DNA from: an uncultured Candidatus Midichloriaceae bacterium
GTDB lineage: Bacteria > Pseudomonadota > Alphaproteobacteria > Rickettsiales > Midichloriaceae
DNA: 5,031 bases
Assembly (NCBI GenBank): GCA_905479795.1
Contig: CAJQNX010000039.1
Span: 1-5,031, forward strand
Reading direction: 5' to 3'
Positions within the stretch are counted from its first letter, which is position 1. Every line of letters begins with the position of its first letter. The position numbers and the translations under genes are program-made. Below are positions 1 through 5,031 of the stretch, piece after piece. The notes below the pieces were generated by a model. It had not been told where the DNA came from. It saw only the letters and a list, made by a program, of their open reading frames with translations, and made no database searches.

Positions 1-197
1 AAATAAACGGCAAAGAGTATCAATATTTCTTTGATCAATGGGGAGCGTACAGCCAAAGATTTAAAATAGTAAGAGTGCCTTCTGTGGTTTATCAAAAAGA
101 GGGAGATTTAGTGCTTACAATAAATGAAATTAATTTAAATAATGAAAACGAAAGAAAAAAAATAATAGGAAGCAGAGGCAAGCAAAATGGCAAATAA
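1..197 (+). CDS. traW: TraW, F-type conjugation protein (C-terminal 64 residues only)
   Basis: This is the 3' end of a gene that begins before the window. The frame starting at base 3 is open to a TAA at 195-197. The visible protein carries FFDQWGAY, then RFKIVRVPSVVYQKEGDLVL and TINEIN. I recognise this as the end of TraW: a thioredoxin-like 'F D Q x G ... R F x I x x V P (A/S) V V' segment followed by a short strand. In F-type systems TraW is a periplasmic protein required for pilus assembly and works with TraU and TrbC. The last residues (after about window residue 44) are Lys/Asn-rich and look like an unstructured tail. The end overlaps the start of the TPR gene by 11 bases, which suggests coupled translation in one operon. 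The identification rests on a short piece, but the two neighbours traU and trbC support it strongly. Confidence 0.8.
   Translation, partial: INGKEYQYFFDQWGAYSQRFKIVRVPSVVYQKEGDLVLTINEINLNNENERKKIIGSRGKQNGK
174..178 (+). promoter_or_regulatory. Ribosome binding site of the TPR gene
   Basis: AGAGG lies 8 bases before the ATG at 187 and inside the end of traW. It supports the choice of this start, which also gives a good signal peptide. Confidence 0.6.
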
Positions 198-999
198 ATT
201 GAAACATGTCATCATAGTTTTACTGCTAACATTCGGCATGATAACAAATAATGTTATAGCAAAAACAGCGGATAGTTTGCAGTCTTCAACTAAACTGAAG
301 GATTATGTAATTCCAAATGATTCTCTATATAGCGGAGTAGAAAAGGGAGAAGATTTTAGAAGGGCTACGCAAGAAAACACTTTTGCAGGAAAGCCAAAAC
401 TTGCAGCAAAAGAGATGCTAGAAACTATAGATAAGATATATGTTACCTTGCCATCTGGATCACTAACTAAAGAAATACAAGGTCAGCTATGGTTTTTAAA
501 AGGACAGTCATACACAACTTTACATCAATATGAAGAGGCAATTAAAGCATTTGATGAGTCAATCAAATATGAGCCAAATAATCTGCAAAGTTACAGCAAT
601 ATTAGTTATATTTTAAATCAGCAAGTGAAATATGGTGAGTCTATCAAGATAAGTGATTGGATTATTAGTAAAAATGCCCTTTTTACCAATGCTTACTTAA
701 ATAAAGGATATAGCTTGCTTGGACTTTTGAAATACCAAGAGGCTATAGATAATTTTGAAAAAGCCAGAAAACTAAACAGAGAGAATATAACAGTATATCT
801 TGGATATGCCAAAGGATATGCAGGATTAAAGCAGCATGACGAGGCAATTGAGATTTACGATGGAATTATAAAATATTTCGGAAAGGAAGGTGAGAACACA
901 CCTCAATTAAAAGTGCTAAATCAGTTAAGAAAAGAGCAGATCAATCTTAAAAATAAAGAAGGTTTTTCACTTACAAATAATCAAAAGCAAAAAAAATGA
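187..999 (+). CDS. Secreted TPR-repeat protein within the tra operon
   Basis: The 270-residue protein begins with a basic, hydrophobic signal peptide (about residues 1-25, likely cut after NNVIA), so it probably acts in the periplasm; there is no lipobox cysteine. Residues about 98-233 form four consecutive 34-residue tetratricopeptide repeats. The first (KGQSYTTLHQYEEAIKAFDE) and third (KGYSLLGLLKYQEAIDNFEK) are near consensus, and the second and fourth are weaker. Residues 26-97 are helical-looking but not assigned. The tail (about 250-270) is Lys/Gln/Asn-rich. TPR arrays bind proteins, so a scaffold or assembly role in the transfer machine is an inference from position: the gene overlaps traW by 11 bases and traU by 4 (ATGA). 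The F plasmid has no TPR gene between traW and traU. I give no gene symbol because I do not recognise a named family beyond the repeats. Confidence 0.88.
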   Translation: MANKLKHVIIVLLLTFGMITNNVIAKTADSLQSSTKLKDYVIPNDSLYSGVEKGEDFRRATQENTFAGKPKLAAKEMLETIDKIYVTLPSGSLTKEIQGQLWFLKGQSYTTLHQYEEAIKAFDESIKYEPNNLQSYSNISYILNQQVKYGESIKISDWIISKNALFTNAYLNKGYSLLGLLKYQEAIDNFEKARKLNRENITVYLGYAKGYAGLKQHDEAIEIYDGIIKYFGKEGENTPQLKVLNQLRKEQINLKNKEGFSLTNNQKQKK

Positions 1000-2012
1000 A
1001 AAAACTATTTCTTGCATTATTGTTAATCACATTATTCCCTTTCTCTGCATCTGCAGAGGGTGGTAAGTGTAATGGAAGATTTTTAAATCCAATTACAGAT
1101 ATCTGTTGGAGCTGCATTTTCCCAATAACTATTGGTAAAATACCGCTTATTAGAAGTTCAAAATTTAAGGATACAAAAAACCCAAGCATGCCGGTGTGCT
1201 TTTGCAATAGAGGAGGTATTCCTATGGTTCCAGGTCTTACGATAGGATTCTGGGAGCCAATTAGAATAATTGAAATCACAAAAACACCATTTTGCTTGGT
1301 ATCACTTGGTGGACTTAAAGTTATGTCGAGTAAGAACCATGGTTCTCATAAAAAAATACGAACCGAAAGTGAAAAAAGAAGTAAGGCATATTATCATATT
1401 CATTATTATGTGTACCCACCATTATTTCTTTTAAATCTTATAACAGATTTTGGTTGCATGGATATGGCAAGTTATGACCTTGCATATTTAAGTGAGCTAG
1501 ATCCATCACATCATAGTGATAGTTTGGCTAATTTCATGCATCCTGAGACATTTTTACTCTCAAACCCAATTGCAAAGATGGCATGTTCTGTTGATTGCAT
1601 AGCATCAACTGCCACAAAAAGATCAATGGACTTATTGTTTTGGTGCGCAGGATGTCAAGGAAGCATCTATCCGTTTACAGGAACAGTGGAAAGTCATATT
1701 GGCGGAGTTGCAACAAGTCAATTACTTGCAACTAGACAAATTGCTAAATTGCATAGACTTGGGCTTGCAAGACAAACTGCAACTAGTGATGCAAAGCCAA
1801 ATGGTAAGATTTGTAAAAGCAGTTACAACTGGAGAATCCCAAAAAGTCAGTACAGAACGCAAATGACTTATCCTAGACCAAATGTAAAAGGAGGTTATAG
1901 CTGTAATAACATAGGTATGTCAGATGTAATGTATTCAAGTGGTAGGGAATTTCCATATAAAGGAGAGGATTTTGCTTATCTTCTTTTTCGGAAAAGGAAT
2001 TGCTGTTTGTGA
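996..2012 (+). CDS. traU: TraU, F-type pilus assembly/mating protein, interrupted at its last codon by a group II intron
   Basis: TraU is a periplasmic, disulfide-rich protein needed for DNA transfer and, less strictly, for pilus assembly in F-type systems. The 338-residue reading frame is close to the F TraU length (about 330). It has a signal peptide (residues 1-20, cut after SASA) and 15 cysteines, including CWSC (37-40), CFC (68-70), CAGC (217-220) and a terminal CC (336-337). Conserved-looking stretches include NPITDICWSC, GFWEPIR and the end GEDFAYLLFRKRNCC. The ATG overlaps the TPR stop (ATGA) and no Shine-Dalgarno is visible before it, so translation is probably coupled to the upstream gene. 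The TGA at 2010-2012 lies across the proposed intron boundary. Joining 996-2010 to 4399-4403 gives ...Cys-Cys-Leu-Phe-stop (TAG), so splicing adds only one Phe. The protein is therefore practically complete even without splicing. Confidence 0.9.
   Translation: MKKLFLALLLITLFPFSASAEGGKCNGRFLNPITDICWSCIFPITIGKIPLIRSSKFKDTKNPSMPVCFCNRGGIPMVPGLTIGFWEPIRIIEITKTPFCLVSLGGLKVMSSKNHGSHKKIRTESEKRSKAYYHIHYYVYPPLFLLNLITDFGCMDMASYDLAYLSELDPSHHSDSLANFMHPETFLLSNPIAKMACSVDCIASTATKRSMDLLFWCAGCQGSIYPFTGTVESHIGGVATSQLLATRQIAKLHRLGLARQTATSDAKPNGKICKSSYNWRIPKSQYRTQMTYPRPNVKGGYSCNNIGMSDVMYSSGREFPYKGEDFAYLLFRKRNCCL
2005..2010 (+). other. Candidate IBS1 (intron binding site) in the 5' exon, ending at the 5' splice site
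   Basis: GTTTGT ends directly before the proposed intron start. It can pair over six contiguous positions (three Watson-Crick, three G-U) with GTAGAC at 2333-2338. The wobble content makes this weak on its own, but the partner sits in a hairpin loop, where EBS1 is expected. Confidence 0.45.
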
Positions 2013-2323
2013 GCGACATGACAAGTCGTATATTTGATTGTTTAACTAATTTAAGGAGTGAATGAAGATTAAACCTATTATTTTACTAATAGTAGCCTAC
2101 CAATACAGGCGTGGAAGTGATTCTGGGTCTGAAGCTATTGGGACAATGTATTCCGCTGAAAAGCAAGCTTTTGCTGTGAAGGAAAAGTTAAGCTACCAGC
2201 ATCAGGTGGTTTGGAAGCTAGGCTGGGACAATAAGGTTAACATATGTGAACTGCTGATAAACATCGTCACAGTTGAAAAGCTAAAGATGCTGATAAGCTT
2301 TACCAAAAGGTATGTAGTCAAGA

Positions 2324-2346
2324 TGTCATGTTGTAGACTCATGACA
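2324..2346 (+). other. Domain I hairpin carrying candidate EBS1
   Basis: A perfect 6-bp inverted repeat (TGTCAT with ATGACA) closes the 11-base loop GTTGTAGACTC. GTAGAC within the loop (2333-2338) can pair with the last six bases of the 5' exon. Position and shape match the exon-recognition hairpin (ID3) of group II introns; the assignment is inferred. Confidence 0.45.
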
Positions 2347-2606
2347 CGTAAATGTTGCACTATCGGTGAAAAGGCAGAACCTAAGTTGTCAAATGTCAAA
2401 TATACGAAACATGGTAAGCCTGTATTTTTCCTCGCAAGAGGTAAGGAGATCGTAAGAAATCTGAATAAAATGCAGGTAGAGGAGGATAGAAAAAGCGAAA
2501 GCCAATCTGTAATGGAATGGATAAGAGTTGAAACATTACTTTGCACGAAAGTGAGCAGACTTCTATCAGGTCTCTGGTTGCGAGATAGTTTGAAGAACCT
2601 ATGTAT

Positions 2607-2613
2607 GGAGGAA
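2607..2613 (+). promoter_or_regulatory. Ribosome binding site of the intron-encoded protein
   Basis: GGAGGAA ends 5 bases before the ATG at 2619, a strong Shine-Dalgarno. It selects 2619 over the in-frame ATG at 2601, which lies upstream of this site and has no comparable motif at the right distance. Confidence 0.75.
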
Positions 2614-2618
2614 AGCAA

Positions 2619-4403
2619 ATGATAGCAGTTAATGCTAGTGCACCTACAGACAATTTAGTGCCTGGCTGGCATTCAATTGAATGGTCAAAAAGGTATAAAA
2701 TTGTTAAGAGGCTTCAAGCCCGTATCGTAAAGGCGGTGCAAGAAAATAGATGGAATAAAGTAAAAGTTTTACAACATTTATTAGCTTGCTCTTTTAGTGG
2801 TAAAGTTCTTGCCATTAGAAGGGTTACCGAAAATAAAGGTAAAAGAACAGCTGGTGTAGACAAGGTTATTTGGAATACACCAGAAACTAAATATAATGCA
2901 ATAAAGTTGTTAAAAAAGAGAGGATATAAACCTTATCCATTAAGAAGAGTATATATTCCCAAGGAAGATGGTAGTAAAAGACCATTGAGCATCCCCACTA
3001 TGAGAGATAGAGCTATGCAAGCTTTATATCAGCTAGCACTAGATCCTATAGCGGAAACAACTGCGGACAGACATTCATATGGCTTTAGATCCAAAAGATC
3101 AACTGCTGATGCGATAGAGCAATGCTTTACAGTTCTATCACGGAAAGTAGCAGCTAAATGGATACTTGAAGCAGATATACAAGGGTGTTTTGATAACATA
3201 AGTCATGAATGGCTTATAGCAAATATTCCTATGGATAAAGATATTCTTAAGAAATGGTTAAAAGCAGGATTTATGGAGAGTAATACACTATATGACACAG
3301 AGCATGGAACACCACAAGGCGGCATTATATCGCCTGTACTGGCTAACATTGCTCTGGACGGGTTAGAGAGGAGATTATCAGAGGAATTTCCAATGAAAAT
3401 TTGTTCCAAAAAGCCCGCTCATAAGGTGAACTTCATAAGATATTGCGATGACTTTATAATTACTGGTAGAACGAAAGAGAAATTAGAATCTGAAGTAATG
3501 CCAATAGTTGTAGAATTTTTAAAAGAAAGAGGTTTATGCCTATCTGATAAGAAAACGAAGATAACTTATATAACAGAAGGGTTTGATTTTCTTGGGCAAA
3601 ACATTCGTAAATACAAAGATGATAAACTAATCATCCAGCCATCTACGAAAGGGTATAGAAAATTGCTTAAAAAAATTAGGCAGAAACTTGTAAAATATAA
3701 GATGGCTACGCAAGAAGAAGTGATATGCGTTTTAAACCCAATAATAAGGGGATGGACAAATTATCACAGACATGTGTGTTCAAAATCTACGTTTAGCAAA
3801 CTAAGGCATGATATTTGGAAGGCTCTATGGTTATGGTGTAGAAAAAGGCACAAAGGTCAAAAATCTATGCAATGGATTAAAGATAAGTATTTTATCTACT
3901 CTAATGGTGCAGATTGGAACTTTGTTTATAAAAAGAAAGATGGAACAACTGTTGGAATAGTCAATCCTGCAAAAGTAAAGATTGATAGACATGTTCAAGT
4001 AAAATGCAATTTGAATCCGTATGATAATGATTGGCAGGAATATTTAGAACATAGAAATCAAATCAGAATGTTAAAATTACTTAATAAGGATAAAAAGCTA
4101 TTAGGCATATGGAAATCGCAAGATGGTATATGTCCTGTCTGCAAACAAGGAATGAGGACGGATAGCCAATGGGAGATGCATCACATTTTAGAGAAATCTA
4201 AAGGTGGAGAAGATAATCCATCGAATCTTATTATGCTACATCCTAATTGTCATAGGCAAGTTCATAGCCAGAAAATTAAGGTAACAAAGTCGGGTTCTTC
4301 AAAAGAACCTTTCGACAGGCTTGAGCCGTATGAGAAGAAATTCTCAAGTACGGTTCTTAGAGGGGGGAGTAAGGAGCAATCCGCCTCTCCTACTCGACTC
4401 TAG
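2619..4403 (+). CDS. ltrA: Group II intron-encoded reverse transcriptase/maturase with HNH endonuclease
   Basis: The 594-residue protein (counted from ATG 2619) binds its intron RNA to aid splicing and copies it into DNA during retrohoming. The reverse transcriptase domain spans about residues 50-330: RVYIPKEDGSKRPLSIPT, SYGFRSKRSTADAI, the first catalytic Asp in ADIQGCFDNI (D186), PQGG (232-235) and the catalytic YCDD (275-278), with Cys where Ala is usual. The maturase (X) domain includes IIRGWTNYHRH (375-385). The C-terminal HNH domain has CPVC (505-508), MHH (520-522), a following Asn and CHRQVH (from C544), giving both metal-binding pairs and the nuclease histidines, so second-strand cleavage should be possible. 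No frameshift or lost catalytic residue is seen. After the HNH domain the frame continues for about 45 residues through domains V and VI. Its last sense codon spans the 3' splice site and its stop (TAG 4401-4403) lies in the traU exon. The symbol follows the LtrA family. Confidence 0.95.
   Translation: MIAVNASAPTDNLVPGWHSIEWSKRYKIVKRLQARIVKAVQENRWNKVKVLQHLLACSFSGKVLAIRRVTENKGKRTAGVDKVIWNTPETKYNAIKLLKKRGYKPYPLRRVYIPKEDGSKRPLSIPTMRDRAMQALYQLALDPIAETTADRHSYGFRSKRSTADAIEQCFTVLSRKVAAKWILEADIQGCFDNISHEWLIANIPMDKDILKKWLKAGFMESNTLYDTEHGTPQGGIISPVLANIALDGLERRLSEEFPMKICSKKPAHKVNFIRYCDDFIITGRTKEKLESEVMPIVVEFLKERGLCLSDKKTKITYITEGFDFLGQNIRKYKDDKLIIQPSTKGYRKLLKKIRQKLVKYKMATQEEVICVLNPIIRGWTNYHRHVCSKSTFSKLRHDIWKALWLWCRKRHKGQKSMQWIKDKYFIYSNGADWNFVYKKKDGTTVGIVNPAKVKIDRHVQVKCNLNPYDNDWQEYLEHRNQIRMLKLLNKDKKLLGIWKSQDGICPVCKQGMRTDSQWEMHHILEKSKGGEDNPSNLIMLHPNCHRQVHSQKIKVTKSGSSKEPFDRLEPYEKKFSSTVLRGGSKEQSASPTRL
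4293..4309 (+). repeat. Perfect 7-bp inverted repeat before domain V
   Basis: GGTTCTT and AAGAACC flank a 3-base loop (CAA), a strong short hairpin inside the ORF just after the HNH domain and 13 bases before domain V. No T-run follows, so it is not a typical terminator. It is probably part of the 3' side of domain IV or the link to domain V. Confidence 0.5.
4323..4356 (+). ncRNA. Group II intron domain V (catalytic hairpin)
   Basis: A 34-base hairpin of the usual length. The lower stem pairs GAGCCGTA with TACGGTTC (one G-U pair). A two-base AG bulge (4347-4348) follows, then the upper stem TGAGAA/TTCTCA capped by a GAAA tetraloop (4337-4340). The catalytic triad AGC is at 4324-4326. This is the most conserved part of group II introns and is intact here. 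The same bases are translated in the maturase frame. Confidence 0.95.
4360..4398 (+). ncRNA. Group II intron domain VI with branch-point A and 3' splice site
   Basis: GAG (4360-4362) pairs with CTC (4393-4395), and 4363-4369 pairs with 4385-4391 allowing G-U. An inner GGA/TCC stem (4373-4375 with 4380-4382) has a GCAA tetraloop. A4392 is left unpaired on the 3' strand, seven bases from the intron end, the expected place for the branch-point adenosine. The intron ends in GAC at 4398. Confidence 0.8.
4399..4403 (+). other. traU: 3' exon remnant of traU (end of the last codon plus stop)
   Basis: TC completes a Phe codon with T2010 after splicing, and TAG ends TraU. The same TAG is in frame with the intron-encoded protein, because the intron length (2,388) is a multiple of three. 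This depends on the proposed boundaries. Confidence 0.65.
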
Positions 4404-4407
4404 AGGG
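4402..4407 (+). promoter_or_regulatory. Ribosome binding site of trbC
   Basis: AGAGGG lies 4 bases before the ATG at 4412 and overlaps the traU stop codon TAG. It is in the 3' exon, so trbC keeps it in both spliced and unspliced RNA. Confidence 0.65.
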
Positions 4408-4411
4408 AATT

Positions 4412-5031
4412 ATGAAAAAATATAAAAAAAGAATGAAAGATAAAGTAGTAAAAAAGCCAAAGAAATTGGAGGAAAAAATCAAAATAAATCCTAATTTACT
4501 GAGAGCTAAAGTAGTATTTAGAAGGCTTATAATGATTTTAGTGGGAGGAATAATATTTCTATTTATTGCCACAATTATAAAAGTATTTGCAAGTGAGAAC
4601 GAGCAAGTGAAAGAAGGTAGAGAAATATTATCAGATATTCAAAATAGCCAGAGACAGTATAGCGATATAAAGGCTAAAGATTTCCAAAAACCAATTGACC
4701 AAGATATAGCAAATTGGACTCGTAATTTGGAAAATAAACTAAATGAGGATGTTAAGAATGCAAAGCCAATTATAGAGCCGGAGCTTACAATAACAAAAGA
4801 AAACCAAGAATTAGCAAATGAATTAATAGAGAAATCCCAGGGAATAATAAATGAAAGTTTAGGGATTTCTCATGATAAGGTACATGGAAATAAATCATAC
4901 ACAGATTTTTTAATATTTGCATCATTTTCTTTAGGAGAAAAGAATTTAGAGAATCTAATCAAATTAGCAAGCAATTATAACGGAGCTGTAATATTAAGGG
5001 GCTTTAAAAATGGTAGTTTTAAGGAAACGGC
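4412..5031 (+). CDS. trbC: TrbC, F-type pilus assembly protein (5' part, runs off the window)
   Basis: The frame is open from ATG 4412 to the window end (206 codons, no stop). It has three parts. Residues 1-38 are very basic and hydrophilic (many Lys). A single hydrophobic segment follows (about 39-59, ending IKVFA-S), either a membrane anchor or a late signal peptide. The rest is a charged, helical periplasmic region, and from about residue 163 the family's C-terminal domain: YTDFLIFASFSLGEKNLENL, then YNGAVILRGFKNGSF. This matches the TrbC pattern 'hydrophobic-F-x-S-F-S ... L ... A ... G-A-V-x-x-L-R-G'. TrbC is a periplasmic protein of F-type systems that acts with TraW in pilus assembly, and it follows traU in F as here. 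The start is 8 bases after the traU stop, with a Shine-Dalgarno between them. The long basic tail before the hydrophobic segment is unusual for a simple signal peptide. Confidence 0.87.
   Translation, partial: MKKYKKRMKDKVVKKPKKLEEKIKINPNLLRAKVVFRRLIMILVGGIIFLFIATIIKVFASENEQVKEGREILSDIQNSQRQYSDIKAKDFQKPIDQDIANWTRNLENKLNEDVKNAKPIIEPELTITKENQELANELIEKSQGIINESLGISHDKVHGNKSYTDFLIFASFSLGEKNLENLIKLASNYNGAVILRGFKNGSFKET

Larger units (their letters stand above)
2011..2618 (+). ncRNA. Group II intron ribozyme 5' part (domains I-III and start of IV)
   Basis: About 600 bases without a convincing protein gene. It folds as intron RNA. The first hairpin pairs CGAC (2014-2017) with GTCG (2025-2028). A perfect 6-bp stem TGTCAT/ATGACA (2324-2329 with 2341-2346) closes an 11-base loop that holds the candidate EBS1. 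Small GAAA-capped hairpins, CAC-GAAA-GTG and GC-GAAA-GC, occur in the later part and fit domains II-III. The segment TAGCCTACCAATACAGGCG near 2092-2111 resembles the conserved domain I sequence of other bacterial introns. An open frame at 2062-2622 crosses this region, but its product resembles no protein I know and is best read as chance. Exact domain borders need a covariance model. Confidence 0.8.
2011..4398 (+). mobile_element. Group II intron with reverse transcriptase ORF, inserted at the 3' end of traU
   Basis: This is a retrotransposing self-splicing ribozyme, 2,388 bp long. The 5' end reads GAGCGAC, one base from the usual GUGCGAC. The 3' end reads CTACTCGAC and finishes in AC, as group II introns do (AY). 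Between them are a structured RNA region, a maturase ORF, a canonical 34-base domain V and a domain VI with a candidate bulged A seven bases from the 3' end. The last six bases of the 5' exon (GTTTGT, 2005-2010) can pair with GTAGAC at 2333-2338, in the loop of a domain I hairpin, as an IBS1-EBS1 contact. The domain V form and HNH-bearing protein suggest a IIB, chloroplast-like (CL) intron; the class is tentative. Starting the intron at 2009 (GTGAGCGAC) is possible, but it would fuse traU in frame with trbC and loses the IBS1 pairing, so I prefer 2011. The ORF is undamaged and the RNA domains look intact, so the intron may still be active. Confidence 0.9.

Noticed and set aside
989..996. Run of eight A at the TPR/traU junction as a programmed frameshift site
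   Set aside because: A -1 slip there would fuse the TPR protein to TraU, but it would bury the TraU signal peptide in the middle of the product. The ATGA overlap explains the arrangement more simply.
971..1279. 102-codon minus-strand frame opposite the start of traU
   Set aside because: It is antisense to a clearly recognised gene and has no independent support.
2062..2622. 186-codon open frame in the 5' part of the intron
   Set aside because: It lies over ribozyme domains I-III, has no recognisable domain and no good ribosome binding context. Such frames in group II intron RNA are often annotated as hypothetical proteins by mistake.
2202..2653. Minus-strand open frames across the intron RNA (138 and 85 codons)
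   Set aside because: They are antisense to the structured RNA and the start of the maturase, and show no family resemblance or ribosome binding site. They are shadows of AT-rich sequence.
4293..4309. Rho-independent terminator at the 7-bp inverted repeat
   Set aside because: There is no T-run after the stem, and it lies inside the maturase frame just before domain V, so an intron RNA role is more likely.
4390..4572. Hydrophobic 60-codon minus-strand frame
   Set aside because: It is antisense to the basic tail and hydrophobic segment of trbC; its apparent hydrophobicity comes from Lys-rich codons read backwards.

Overview
The window is a compact, AT-rich stretch of an F-type conjugative type IV secretion operon. 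All genes are on the + strand, in the order traW (3' end only), a TPR-repeat protein gene, traU, a group II intron, and trbC (5' part only). The strong A/T bias, the Lys/Asn/Ile-rich proteins and the F-like tra order suggest an obligate intracellular alphaproteobacterium. An integrated conjugative element of the Rickettsiales amplified genetic element (RAGE) type is the best fit. This assignment comes from gene content and composition only, so it is tentative; another AT-rich host of F-like elements is possible. TAG, TAA and TGA all act as ordinary stops.

Layout: positions 1-197 hold the C-terminal 64 codons of TraW. The TPR gene (187-999) starts inside the end of traW, and traU (996) starts inside the stop of the TPR gene in an ATGA overlap, so the three are probably translationally coupled. 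traU runs almost to its natural end and is interrupted by a 2,388-bp group II intron (about 2011-4398). The intron has a structured RNA 5' part (2011-2618), an intron-encoded reverse transcriptase/maturase with a C-terminal HNH nuclease motif (2619-4403), a well-formed domain V (4323-4356) and a domain VI with a candidate branch-point A (4392). The 3' exon holds the restored traU stop codon and, 8 bases further on, the trbC start (4412). trbC runs off the end of the window. No promoter or factor-independent terminator was recognised; transcription presumably comes from upstream of the window.

How it fits together: TraW, TraU and TrbC are periplasmic proteins of F-type transfer systems, needed for pilus assembly or mating-pair formation. 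The TPR protein has a signal peptide and lies between traW and traU, where the F plasmid has no such gene, so it may be an accessory part of this machine. The most notable point is where the intron sits. Unspliced RNA still encodes TraU missing only its last residue, trbC keeps its own ribosome binding site, and with the proposed boundaries one TAG codon ends both the intron protein (unspliced) and TraU (spliced). The intron protein frame also continues through the catalytic RNA domains V and VI.
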